A stretch of 19,287 bases of DNA from Methanobacterium sp. (lineage in GTDB: Archaea; Methanobacteriota; Methanobacteria; Methanobacteriales; Methanobacteriaceae): contig PLXT01000137.1 of the NCBI GenBank assembly GCA_003151535.1, forward strand, positions 22,293-41,579, written 5' to 3'. A program made the translations under genes and the position numbers. Each line of letters opens with the position of its first letter. Within the stretch, counting starts at the first letter, position 1. Positions 1 through 7,049 of the stretch are shown one piece after another. Under the pieces are notes generated by a model that saw only the letters and a list, made by a program, of their open reading frames with translations, searched no databases and was not told the DNA's origin.

Positions 1-683
1 GGTTTAATACTAGCTACAGCTTTTGTTGTAATTTTCAATCCTTGTGTAGCTATGTTTTGTTCAAATGTGGCGATAGGAATTTTTCTGGTTCCGAAACTTA
101 CGTAAGTAGGTAATCTACCATATTTAACGTAATATGCGTTAACTCTGGAAATTCCATCATTAAGCTGAGCCACATTTAGACCATTTACTATTACAGTATT
201 TATTTTTAAGCCCTGTGTAGCTATGTTCTTTTCGAATGTGGCGATTGGAATTTGTCTGGTTCCGAAACTTACATAAGTAGGTAATTTATCATACTTATTG
301 AAGAATGCTTGAACTCTGGAAGTTCCATCTTTTAATTGAGCCATGGTTAAACCATTAACTAAAACAGGAGCTCCTGCTGCTTTTGTGTTATTTAAATTGG
401 GTGTTTTTGTAGTATTTGTAGTTGCACTTTTGATACTACTATTTGTAGTAACAGTGCTATTCAAATTAGATGTGTTTGTTGTTGCACTTTTGATGCTAGT
501 GGTTGCATTATCCGCTGTCGCATAATTGGATGTACTTATATTTGCAGTCATATTATCCAAAGATGTGGCAGGGGTGCTAACATTTGTTTGATTAACTGAT
601 GCAGCACTACTTGCACTAACATTCAATACCAGTGCTAAACTAAAAAATAATAGCACTGATAAGAATAATTTTCTACTAATTAT
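1..683 (-). CDS. Surface protein with pseudomurein-binding-type repeats (3'-truncated by window edge)
   Basis: The frame is open from 683 to the window edge. It begins with a signal peptide: basic ISRKLF, hydrophobic LSVLFFSLALVL, then an Ala/Ser cleavage region. A Thr/Asn/Ser-rich linker of about 80 residues follows, with many NXT/NXS sites. At least two 57-residue repeats come next, carrying GRLPTYVSFGTRKIPIATFE and ATQGLKI, a pattern I associate with Methanobacterium surface proteins and which is related to pseudomurein-binding repeats. The protein is therefore probably exported and bound to the pseudomurein wall. Its C-terminal domain is outside the window. The start is odd: GGAGG (688-692) is followed by ATA (681) and ATT (678), with no ATG/GTG/TTG before the signal peptide. 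The next in-frame GTG (654-656) would cut the signal peptide in half. Initiation is therefore at a non-standard codon, or the gene has lost its start by mutation or sequencing error. Confidence 0.8.
   Translation of the reverse strand, partial: MISRKLFLSVLLFFSLALVLNVSASSAASVNQTNVSTPATSLDNMTANISTSNYATADNATTSIKSATTNTSNLNSTVTTNSSIKSATTNTTKTPNLNNTKAAGAPVLVNGLTMAQLKDGTSRVQAFFNKYDKLPTYVSFGTRQIPIATFEKNIATQGLKINTVIVNGLNVAQLNDGISRVNAYYVKYGRLPTYVSFGTRKIPIATFEQNIATQGLKITTKAVASIK
5..347 (-). repeat. Two tandem 171-bp (57-aa) coding repeats
   Basis: Two copies of a 171-bp unit lie in the surface protein gene. The motif aactctgga occurs at 141 and at 312, exactly 171 bp apart, and most of each unit matches the other. 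In protein, each unit runs from VNGL.VAQL through DG.SRV, a Tyr/Phe-rich stretch, LPTYVSFGTR and IPIATFE to ATQGLKI. More units may lie beyond position 1. Confidence 0.85.
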
Positions 684-693
684 ACCGCCTCCC

Positions 694-770
694 TGTCTGA
701 TGAAACATCAAAATAGTTCATTATATGATCTATCAGACAATCTAAATATCACTATAACCACCTTTATAAA
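694..770 (-). promoter_or_regulatory. Promoter and structured 5' leader of the surface protein gene
   Basis: A TATA-like TTTATAAA (minus strand, 763-770) predicts transcription from about 741. This gives a leader of roughly 58 nt. An 8-bp inverted repeat, TGTCTGAT (694-701) and ATCAGACA (732-739), spans most of that leader and could form a stem just upstream of the GGAGG site. The promoter assignment rests on spacing only. Confidence 0.4.
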
Positions 771-1129
771 AGTTTTGGTTTAATTTTCAAAAAAAGACCA
801 TCTTAGGCTTATTTTATTAATTTAAGGGCCACTGGTGGATTATTGATATACGAATTAAGGAATAACACCATTCGAATGGTAGTTTTAAGAAATAATATCA
901 TTTAAAACAGCATATCAATAAATACTTTCAATTTAATCCTTTTAAAAATTAATAAAATCAACTCACAATCTTAAAAACTAATATGAAATACCATTAATTA
1001 ATAAAAAAACCATAATTAACAGTTTATTAATTAAATTAAACTAATTAAAGCCTATTATTCCCTTTTAACCCACAATGTGGTTAAAATTAAATATTTGAAT
1101 TTTAAGTTTATTTTTGTTAAAATTTTTAG
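771..1129. other. Gene-poor AT-rich intergenic region
   Basis: I find no convincing gene here. The only clear structure is a perfect 14-bp palindrome, ACCATTCGAATGGT, at 867-880. A weak inverted pair (ttattgatata near 840 and tatcaataa near 912) is probably chance in AT-rich DNA. The first ~18 codons of the open frame beginning at 1077 are Lys/Phe/Ile-rich and look non-coding. Confidence 0.5.
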
Positions 1130-1322
1130 GATGTGTGTCTTCGGATGGCCAACTTATTATAAAGGCGGACACTGTGTCGACCTCATCGGAATAAACTTGA
1201 CAACACAACAAGTCAGAATAGCAGACCCTGACAGAGGAGTAATCGAATACTCTATGAACGAATTCAAAGAAGGAATGTTGCTGAATAGTCAACCTGCATT
1301 AATTGTTATTTCGAAGAAATAA
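1130..1322 (+). pseudogene. C-terminal remnant of a papain-like/C39-like cysteine peptidase
   Basis: The frame ending at the TAA at 1320-1322 reads GWPTYYKGGHCVDLIGINLT, then VRIADPDRGVIEY, then SMNEFKEGM and QPALIVISKK. This is the typical tail of C39-like/papain-like peptidases. The His of GGH and the Asp of ADPD match the second and third members of a Cys-His-Asp triad. The Cys-bearing N-terminal half is absent: upstream sequence becomes AT-rich without a recognisable domain, and there is no ribosome site. Codon use (GTC GAC CTC ATC) is GC-richer than the surroundings. Several Methanobacteriales wall peptidases combine such domains with pseudomurein-binding repeats, so it may derive from a cell-wall lytic enzyme. 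An 81-aa ORF starting at 1077 covers it, but translation from there seems unlikely. Confidence 0.6.
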
Positions 1323-1341
1323 TTAATTTATTCCATTTTTT

Positions 1342-1467
1342 TTAAAGTTTAAGAAATGTGTATTTACAGTTAGGACATTTACAATAGGTTTCTTTAGTTT
1401 CTATAACTGTATAATATTCCATTAATCCTTCATAATCACAATTTGGACATTTTTTAGTTTCTTGCAA
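1342..1467 (-). CDS. Zinc-ribbon microprotein (41 aa, TTG start)
   Basis: From TTG (1465-1467) the frame gives a 41-residue protein beginning MQETKK, with CPNC near residues 7-10 and CKCPNC near residues 29-34, separated by 18 residues. This is the layout of a rubredoxin-like or zinc-ribbon knuckle pair that binds one zinc ion. A GGGGA ribosome site lies 8 nt before TTG, and no ATG is available in frame ahead of the first knuckle. The coding strand matches the 111-aa gene immediately upstream (17-nt gap), so the two probably form one transcript. It resembles the 45-aa zinc ribbon at 7425-7562 (CPxCxxEGxME near the N-terminus of both). The function is unknown: such microproteins may bind nucleic acid or a protein partner. 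Confidence 0.65.
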   Translation of the reverse strand: MQETKKCPNCDYEGLMEYYTVIETKETYCKCPNCKYTFLKL

Positions 1468-1484
1468 TTTTATTGTCCCCTGTT

Positions 1485-1820
1485 TTATTTTTTAGAGTTA
1501 AATAGTTGAATATTTCTTTCATAGAAATTTATAAATCTGTAAGAATGATCATTAATTATCTGATCTAATTGAACATCTTTTGGTTTGAGAAGATCTGAAA
1601 TTGATAAAATAATTTCAATAATCAATATTTTTTTATATTCATCAAATGTTGAATCAATTTTAATAGAATATTCACTATCAATAATTAAGTCAAAATTGTC
1701 CAATCTATCCTTTAAGAAAACATATTGTTCTCTATTAATCTTCATATCCTCAAATCTGAGTAATATATCTGTTGTAGGCTTAGTCTTATCTAACAATTCA
1801 TAGCAGATATTCTTGATCAT
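1485..1820 (-). CDS. Hypothetical protein, 111 aa
   Basis: I do not recognise this family. I prefer the ATG at 1818-1820 (MIKNICYELLDK) because GGGGG lies 8 nt upstream of it. The longer frame to 1916 adds a Phe/Cys/Ser-rich stretch that looks like translated non-coding DNA. The product is charged and predicted soluble, with alternating acidic and Lys-rich helices (MKINREQYVFLKDRLDNFD and a later DEYKKILIIEIILSIS) and no membrane segment or metal motif. It lies 17 nt upstream of the zinc-ribbon microprotein on the same strand. Confidence 0.6.
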   Translation of the reverse strand: MIKNICYELLDKTKPTTDILLRFEDMKINREQYVFLKDRLDNFDLIIDSEYSIKIDSTFDEYKKILIIEIILSISDLLKPKDVQLDQIINDHSYRFINFYERNIQLFNSKK

Positions 1821-1920
1821 TATAATGCCCCCAAACTCATTATTAATTTTATAACTAATAAAGCAGTATGAAAAACATGAAAATATAATAGTATACTTAA
1901 ACTGTAATGATTTCAAAATA

Positions 1921-2090
1921 AATAATTAAATGTAATACTTTTAGCCAGTTTCATCAATGATCCTGGTTAACCGCTTCAGATGCAGGAGCTATAGATATCA
2001 GTCTGGAAAAATTTAATCAATAGGATAAATACAGTTTAATGCAATGGATATCTAATAAATTTTTATATAGGAAAATATTCGTTGGTGGAT
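1921..2090 (+). promoter_or_regulatory. Promoter of the PAS-kinase gene, with a short coding-like relic
   Basis: TTTATATA at 2062-2069 is a good archaeal TATA box. Its centre is about 25 nt before the ATG at 2091, so the transcript could be leaderless or nearly so. GGTG at 2084-2087 also offers a short-spaced ribosome site. Within 1945-2020 a GC-richer patch has a frame reading WLTASDAGAIDISLEKFNQ before a stop. It looks like a relic of some gene, but I cannot name it. Confidence 0.4.
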
Positions 2091-4268
2091 ATGTCAAGTA
2101 ACCCAAATCATATAAAAAAAGAAAGTTTATACAGTAAGATTTATTCATCTATGAATGAAGGGGTGGCCATTCATAGAATTATTTTTAATGACAATGATAT
2201 CCCTGTAAACTATGAAATAATTGATGTTAACCCCGCATTTGAAGAAATCTTAGGAATTAATGAAAAAGAAGTATTGGGAAAAAATAGCTCAGATGTATAT
2301 GGTACTGCCGAACCACCTTACTTAGATGTGTATAGTAAAGTTTCTCAAACAGGAATCCCAACTCATTTTGAAACTTACTTCGAAGTTATGGACAAATATT
2401 TCAGTATAAATGTTTTTTCTCCATCAAAAGGGATGTTTTTAACTATATTTGAAGATATTACAGAACGTAGGAGAAATGAAGAAACTTTAATAGAAAATCA
2501 AAGAACTCTTGAAACTTTAATAAGTAATTTACCTGGTGTAGCTTACAAATGCCAGAATGATCCGCAGTGGACAATGGAATTTGTTAGTGAAGGTTGTTTT
2601 CAATTAACAGGATATCAAGCTGAAGATTTGATTATGAATAAAAAATTATCATACAATGATTTAATTCATCCTGATGATCGTCAAATGGTATGGGATACTA
2701 TTCAAACATCTTTAAAAGAAAATAAATCATTTAAGATAATTTATAGAATAATCACATCTGAACTCGAAAATCGATATGTATGGGAACAAGGTAGAGGTAT
2801 ATTCTCGTCTGATGGGAATTTAATGGCATTAGAAGGTTTTATCACAGATATTACTGATCGTATAACCAATGAAGAGGAAATTAAAAAATCGGAAGCTTAT
2901 TATAAAACTATTTTTGAAAACACGGGTACTGCAACAATAATAATTGAAGACAATACTATAATTTCTCTTGCTAATAGTGAATTTGAAAAACTTTCCGGAT
3001 ATTCCAAGGAAGAGCTGGAAGGTAAAAAAAGTTGGATAGATCTACTTGTTGAAGATGAAATAGAAAGAATAATGGATTATCATAACTCAAGAAGATCTAA
3101 CAAATCAACTCCAAAGAATTATGAAATTAAATTAGTAAATAAGGATGCAGCGATAAGAGATGTTTATGTAACTGTTGCATTACTTCCTTATACCCAAAAA
3201 AGGTTAATATCTTTCTTAGATATTACAGATAAAAAAGAGTCAAGAAAAGCTTTAAAAGAAAGCCAAAAAAAATATAGAGATTTAGCTGAATTATTACCAC
3301 AAACAATTTTCGAAAGTAATTTGAATGGCGATATAACATTTACCAATCGTATCGGGCTTAAAATATTTGGTTATACTCAAGAAGACTTAGATAGGGGATT
3401 GAATATATTACAACTTTTAGATCCTAAAGATCATCTTAAGGCCCTTGAAGATAGTCAAAGGAGCTTGTTAATGGAAGTATTGTCTGTTGAAGAATATACT
3501 GCACTGAAAAAAGATGGCACCCATTTTCCAATATTGGAATATTCAAATGCAATTAAACAGAATAATAAAGTGGTAGGATCTAGGGGAGTTATTGTAGATC
3601 TCACTGATATTAAGAATGTAGAGAACAATCTAAAAGCATCTCTCCAGGAGAAGGAGATTCTTTTAAGGGAAATACATCATCGAGTTAAAAATAATATGCA
3701 AATTATATCCAGTTTATTAAATTTACAAACAGAATATGTGGATGATGAAAAAGCGGTGAATGTTTTACAAGAAAGTCAAAACAGGGTTAGATCGATGGCA
3801 ATTATTCACGAAAAATTGTATCAGTCTAAAGATTTAACACATATTAATTTTGTAGATTATATCCAAAGTCTAGTATTAAACTTATTTTATTCTTATGACA
3901 TTGACAATACACAGATCAAACCTATACTTAAAATAGAAAATATAAGTTTGAATATTGAAACAGCAGTTCCATGTGGTCTGATTATAAGCGAACTCATATC
4001 TAATAGTCTAAAATACGCATTTCCAAATAAAATGAATGGAGAAATAATTGTATCTCTTAAATCTGAAAAAAATACTTACCAGCTATGCGTTTGCGATAAT
4101 GGTATAGGATTACCTGAAGATATTAATTTTAATAACATAAAAACCCTTGGTCTTCTATTGGTAAACAGCTTAACAGAACAAATTGATGGAAAAGTAACAA
4201 TCTACCGAGATAATGGAACACAATATAAAATAACCTTTAAAGAATTAAAATACAAAGAACGTATATAA
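2091..4268 (+). CDS. PAS-domain sensor histidine kinase (four PAS, HisKA_2, HATPase_c)
   Basis: This 725-residue soluble kinase has no membrane segments. Four PAS-type sensor domains lie at about 12-126, 139-263, 272-386 and 396-510, each followed by a short linker ending in a D-I/L-T-D/E motif. A HisKA_2 dimerisation domain follows with REIHHRVKNNMQIISSLLN; His529 is the likely phosphoacceptor. The C-terminal HATPase has an N box (ISELISNSLKYAFP), a G1 box (DNGIGLPED) and a G2-like LGLLLVNSL. No receiver domain is present and no response regulator gene is in the window, so the phosphotransfer partner is elsewhere. The PAS domains probably sense a cytoplasmic redox or small-molecule signal. 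I chose the ATG at 2091; in-frame TTG (2082) and GTG (2085) would add three residues. It converges on a histone gene and is paralogous to the kinase at 5886. Confidence 0.93.
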   Translation: MSSNPNHIKKESLYSKIYSSMNEGVAIHRIIFNDNDIPVNYEIIDVNPAFEEILGINEKEVLGKNSSDVYGTAEPPYLDVYSKVSQTGIPTHFETYFEVMDKYFSINVFSPSKGMFLTIFEDITERRRNEETLIENQRTLETLISNLPGVAYKCQNDPQWTMEFVSEGCFQLTGYQAEDLIMNKKLSYNDLIHPDDRQMVWDTIQTSLKENKSFKIIYRIITSELENRYVWEQGRGIFSSDGNLMALEGFITDITDRITNEEEIKKSEAYYKTIFENTGTATIIIEDNTIISLANSEFEKLSGYSKEELEGKKSWIDLLVEDEIERIMDYHNSRRSNKSTPKNYEIKLVNKDAAIRDVYVTVALLPYTQKRLISFLDITDKKESRKALKESQKKYRDLAELLPQTIFESNLNGDITFTNRIGLKIFGYTQEDLDRGLNILQLLDPKDHLKALEDSQRSLLMEVLSVEEYTALKKDGTHFPILEYSNAIKQNNKVVGSRGVIVDLTDIKNVENNLKASLQEKEILLREIHHRVKNNMQIISSLLNLQTEYVDDEKAVNVLQESQNRVRSMAIIHEKLYQSKDLTHINFVDYIQSLVLNLFYSYDIDNTQIKPILKIENISLNIETAVPCGLIISELISNSLKYAFPNKMNGEIIVSLKSEKNTYQLCVCDNGIGLPEDINFNNIKTLGLLLVNSLTEQIDGKVTIYRDNGTQYKITFKELKYKERI

Positions 4269-4425
4269 AACTTCTTTTCAACTCTTAATTATAACCCTCA
4301 AATTAATACGTATTAATAGATTTTTTACGTTTATTCAATTTTATCAAAAAATTAATTTACATTTAAGACCTTCAGGAAACTATACTCAAATTTATACCTA
4401 AAAAATAGAAAAAATTAGAATTATA

Positions 4426-4635
4426 TTATTCTATTTGTTTAACTGCCATTTCAATATCTGATGCTAGAACAGTTACTCTTCTAGCATGTTTTGCAAGTAA
4501 CAATGCTTTTGTAGAAATATCATCACCATATTCTTCTAAAAAGTTTGCTAAAGTTTTTTTAGCATCATCACCTACTCTATCTGCACCTGCATTTTTTATT
4601 ATTCTCCCTATTGGATTTATTGGTAGTTCACCCAT
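4426..4635 (-). CDS. Archaeal histone, loop-variant paralogue
   Basis: This 69-residue protein aligns end to end with HMfB-type histones: ELPINPIGRIIKNAGADRV, the histone-fold helix LANFLEEYGDDIS, then LLLAKHARRVTVLASDIEMA. It dimerises and wraps DNA. Residues matching the HMfB dimer-dimer contacts (Leu47, His50, Asp60) are kept, so hypernucleosome assembly should be possible. The second DNA-contact loop is altered: the usual AGRKT reads ARRVT, with Gly to Arg and Lys to Val, while the neighbouring paralogue at 7050 keeps AGRKT. GGTGAT lies 5 nt before the ATG. The TATA box is TTTAAATA (4670-4677), giving a leader of about 13 nt. It is convergent with the upstream kinase gene. Confidence 0.96.
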   Translation of the reverse strand: MGELPINPIGRIIKNAGADRVGDDAKKTLANFLEEYGDDISTKALLLAKHARRVTVLASDIEMAVKQIE

Positions 4636-4669
4636 ATTTTATCACCATATAAGGTAATACACATCCTTT

Positions 4670-4677
4670 TATTTAAA
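4670..4677 (-). promoter_or_regulatory. TATA box of histone gene 1
   Basis: TTTAAATA on the minus strand lies 42 nt (far edge) before the histone start. The identical box sits at the identical distance at the second histone gene. The predicted transcript start is near 4648. Confidence 0.65.
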
Positions 4678-4690
4678 TACACCTACTTTT

Positions 4691-4785
4691 AATGGATTTT
4701 TATAACAAATATATACTTTTATTAAAATTAAGTGACCTAAATCACCGAACAAGTCATACTGTGCAAAAGTAAAAGTAAATTAATA
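4691..4785 (-). repeat. Conserved noncoding element, copy A (upstream of histone 1)
   Basis: One of three related elements. In plus-strand order it has aatgga, a TTTTATTAA block, a short hairpin GTGA (4732-4735)/TCAC (4742-4745), and an end block GTGCAAAAGTAAAAGTAA starting at 4761. It begins 56 bp from the histone start codon, exactly as copy C does. It may be an upstream control site shared by the genes, or a small RNA. This is the most diverged copy in the end block. Confidence 0.55.
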
Positions 4786-4823
4786 TTAACTGTTCATTCA
4801 AATGAATATGTCTTTTTTGATAA

Positions 4824-5000
4824 TTATATAGATTTTATAGTTTCATTTAACCCAAAAACCAGGAATAATGCTCCAATTCCCATTATTGAATAATATAAAG
4901 TATTATGATCTATATTAATAAGGATTACTCCAATTAAAATTAATAGGGATCCTATGAAATAATATCTTATAGAATTTTTAGTAAATTTTGCTGATTTCAT
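4824..5000 (-). CDS. Small two-helix membrane protein, 58 aa
   Basis: The frame from ATG (4998-5000) gives 58 residues: a basic start (MKSAKFTKNSIRYY), a hydrophobic segment at about 14-30 (FIGSLLILIGVILINI), a short polar turn (DHNT), a second hydrophobic segment at about 37-51 (YSIMGIGALFLVFGL), and a short tail. It is probably a small integral membrane protein of unknown function. No good ribosome site is visible directly upstream, though a leaderless transcript is possible. Element copy B lies 61-152 bp upstream of the start on the same side, so this gene may share control with the histones. Confidence 0.55.
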   Translation of the reverse strand: MKSAKFTKNSIRYYFIGSLLILIGVILINIDHNTLYYSIMGIGALFLVFGLNETIKSI

Positions 5001-5060
5001 AATTATTTTTGTTATAATACCCGAACAATTATTATATTATCACCAATTTATAATCTAAAC

Positions 5061-5152
5061 TTCATACCAGATACATTTTTATTAAAATAATTATTTTGAC
5101 TATTATCACTGAAAACCAGTTATGTCGTGCAAGTGTAAACAAAATAAATTAT
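5061..5152 (-). repeat. Conserved noncoding element, copy B (upstream of small membrane protein)
   Basis: This copy shares TTTTTATTAA, a weak TGA/TCA hairpin (5097-5108) and the exact 18-base block GTGCAAGTGTAAACAAAA (5127-5144) with copy C. The flanking AATAAATT also nearly matches. It lies between the 106-aa gene and the small membrane protein gene, in the same orientation as copies A and C. Confidence 0.6.
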
Positions 5153-5175
5153 ATCTAAGAAACCTCGAACCCATT

Positions 5176-5496
5176 TTATTTTTGTTCTTTGAATTTGATA
5201 TAAATCGTTTCAAAGTTTTCCTTAAAATCCTTTGTTAAATGATAATAGTCATCTTTTTGATTAAAGTTTATAGTAATAATTATTTCTAATGTTCTATTAG
5301 ATCTATAAGGGTCAAACTCAATCTCAATATCTTTGCGATCTTCATAATGTTTTGTTAGTTTATTTTCTAATGAATTAGACAATTTTAAGCCGACATCTCC
5401 ATCTTTGTAATGTAGTATTGATTTACGCTCTAAAAATATACCCGCTTCATCCGATGTGGTTTTTGTAAAGGAAATATCTTTGTCAACTTTTAACAT
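5176..5496 (-). CDS. Hypothetical protein, 106 aa
   Basis: I do not recognise this protein. It is charged and soluble, with an alternating pattern that suggests beta strands (IEIEFDP, TLEIIITINF) and a C-terminal helix (YHLTKDFKENFETIYIKFKEQK). No signal peptide, membrane segment or Cys motif is present. Translation starts at ATG (5494-5496); GATGAT about 5 nt upstream is a plausible ribosome site. It follows a 20-codon restriction-modification relic (ends at 5508) on the same strand. Confidence 0.6.
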   Translation of the reverse strand: MLKVDKDISFTKTTSDEAGIFLERKSILHYKDGDVGLKLSNSLENKLTKHYEDRKDIEIEFDPYRSNRTLEIIITINFNQKDDYYHLTKDFKENFETIYIKFKEQK

Positions 5497-5507
5497 ACTG
5501 TATCATC

Positions 5508-5570
5508 TCACAACTTATCTTCTATTATTTTAATTTCTTCTAATGTCAAACAGTACAGTTCATAGACCAT
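5508..5570 (-). pseudogene. C-terminal relic resembling a restriction-modification enzyme
   Basis: A 20-codon frame reads VYELYCLTLEEIKIIED and then stops. This strongly resembles the VYELYGLTEEEIKIVE tail found at the C-terminus of many type IIG/Eco57I-like DNA methyltransferase-nucleases and related enzymes. There is an in-frame stop just upstream of the ATG and no other part of such a gene, so it is probably the last trace of a deleted R-M gene. A real microprotein is possible but less likely. Confidence 0.45.
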
Positions 5571-5692
5571 ATATTACCTGTTTGATTTAATTAAATGTTT
5601 TCAAATTTTTATTGAATTCGAAAATATTTCATGTTTAATCATAATATTTATTATTATCAACATATATATTATTAATAAGTAAGGTGATATTT

Positions 5693-5839
5693 TTGGACAA
5701 AGAACAAAAAAGTTTGTTAATAGATTGTTTGGAAGAATTTAAAGCTTCAGATGGTTTTATAATCACCAATAGCAATGGAATAAAATGGAAATTAAACCAT
5801 GAAACTATTATCAAAAAACTAGAAAAAGCCTTGGAATAA
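5693..5839 (+). CDS. Small hypothetical protein, 48 aa (TTG start)
   Basis: Reading from TTG (5693-5695) gives 48 residues: MDKEQKSLLIDCLEEFKASD, then GFIITNSNGIKWKLNHETII, then KKLEKALE. It is acidic and basic by turns and probably helical at both ends. The start is supported by a strong GGTGAT site (5683-5688) with a 4-nt spacer; no ATG fits. A TATA-like CATATATATT lies about 25-30 nt before the ribosome site. The kinase gene begins 46 nt downstream on the same strand, so the two may be co-transcribed and the protein might act with the kinase. The longer antisense frame over this region lacks a ribosome site and is Leu/Ile/Asn-rich noise. Confidence 0.6.
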   Translation: MDKEQKSLLIDCLEEFKASDGFIITNSNGIKWKLNHETIIKKLEKALE

Positions 5840-5885
5840 TCCATAAAATTGAGATTAAAATATTTTTGTTTAGGGGGATTACTTA

Positions 5886-6992
5886 GTGTCTAATGAAACT
5901 GAAGATCAGCTCCGTGACGAAATAATTGAAATGAAAAAAGAAATGAAGAAATGTAATAAAACTAAAATAGCTCTTAAAAAGAGTGAAGAACGTTTTAAAA
6001 CTGTTGCGGAGTCTGCAACTGATGGAATTGTTACAACAGATGATAATGGGAATATCCTGTTTTTTAATAAAATTTTAAAAACATTATTCGGCTACTCGAC
6101 TGAGGAGTTATCTGGCAAGAGTCTAACAATGTTAATGCCAGACAAATTTAGGAAAGGGTATCTAAATGAATTGGAAAATTATAAAATAAGTGGAAAACAT
6201 ACTCTTCTGGGTAAAACGGTTCAAACGATAGGGTTAAGAAAAGATGGTACAACATTCTCCTTTGAAATGTCACTTTCAGCCTGGAAATCTAACAAAACAA
6301 CATATTTCTCAGCAATAATCAGAGACATCACCAAAAGAAAACAAGCCGAAAGTGAAATCAAAAAATCCTTGATAGAAAAAGAAAATCTCCTAAAAGAAAT
6401 CCATTACCGGGTCAAAAATAATATGCAGATCATTTCCAGTTTAATTAACATACAGATTAAACATGTACATGAAAAGGAATCTGTACATGTTTTAAACGAA
6501 ACCCAAGGACGGATAGATGCCATGGCCATAGTTCACAAGAACCTATACGAATCATCAGAATTCACTAACCTTAATTTCAAAGATTATACTGAAAAACTTG
6601 TAGCTGAAATATTATCCTCTCAACAATTAAATTCTGGAACAATTAAAACAGAATTGGACATTGAAGATATCGAAATGAACATGGAAACTGCCATTCTCTG
6701 TGGTCTAATTATTAATGAACTGATTACTAACAGTATCAAATATGCGTTCCCAGATCAAAAAGGAACAATAAAAATAACATTAAAATCATATTCGAACGAA
6801 CTGGAACTTATTATAGCAGATAACGGGATAGGACTTCCAAAAAATATTTATCTAAAAATAAATGAAACAATTGGCCTGCAATTAATATATAGTCTTGTTA
6901 ATCAGTTAAATGGAAAATTAAAACTCGATATGAGCAACGGAACAGAATTTAAAATCACATTTAAAGAATTAGAATATGAAGAAAGACTCTGA
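5886..6992 (+). CDS. PAS-domain sensor histidine kinase (one PAS, HisKA_2, HATPase_c)
   Basis: This 368-residue cytoplasmic kinase starts at GTG, with GGGGGATT a few bases upstream. A short N-terminal coiled coil (about 5-35, Lys/Glu-rich) leads into a PAS domain (about 38-150) ending DITKRK. The HisKA_2 segment has KEIHYRVKNNMQIISSLIN with phosphoacceptor His173; the usual second His is Tyr here. The HATPase domain has an N box (INELITNSIKYAFP), G1 (DNGIGLPKN) and G2 (IGLQLIYSL). The C-terminus (GTEFKITFKELEYEERL) nearly repeats that of the kinase at 2091, so the two are paralogues that differ mainly in the number of PAS domains. There is no receiver domain and no partner gene nearby. From about 6300 the codons become richer in ATC/ACC, which could reflect recombination between paralogues. 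It converges on histone 2. Confidence 0.93.
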   Translation: MSNETEDQLRDEIIEMKKEMKKCNKTKIALKKSEERFKTVAESATDGIVTTDDNGNILFFNKILKTLFGYSTEELSGKSLTMLMPDKFRKGYLNELENYKISGKHTLLGKTVQTIGLRKDGTTFSFEMSLSAWKSNKTTYFSAIIRDITKRKQAESEIKKSLIEKENLLKEIHYRVKNNMQIISSLINIQIKHVHEKESVHVLNETQGRIDAMAIVHKNLYESSEFTNLNFKDYTEKLVAEILSSQQLNSGTIKTELDIEDIEMNMETAILCGLIINELITNSIKYAFPDQKGTIKITLKSYSNELELIIADNGIGLPKNIYLKINETIGLQLIYSLVNQLNGKLKLDMSNGTEFKITFKELEYEERL

Positions 6993-7049
6993 AACCCTAA
7001 ATATAATATGATTATAATTTGAAATTAAAAAAAAATTAATAAGGATTAT

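Noticed and set aside
481..500. Repeat of gttgcactttt at 421 and 481
   Set aside because: Coding low-complexity (IKSATT) in the surface protein linker, not a separate element.
343..525. Plus-strand frame of 60 codons rich in Val/Leu/Phe
   Set aside because: It is the mirror of the Thr/Asn-rich linker of the minus-strand surface protein; no ribosome site.
1065..1292. Minus-strand frame across the peptidase fragment
   Set aside because: The plus strand has clear peptidase motifs; the minus frame is a shadow.
5635..5844. Minus-strand frame of 69 codons
   Set aside because: Antisense to the TTG-start 48-aa gene, which has a strong ribosome site; composition of the minus frame is Leu/Ile/Asn noise.
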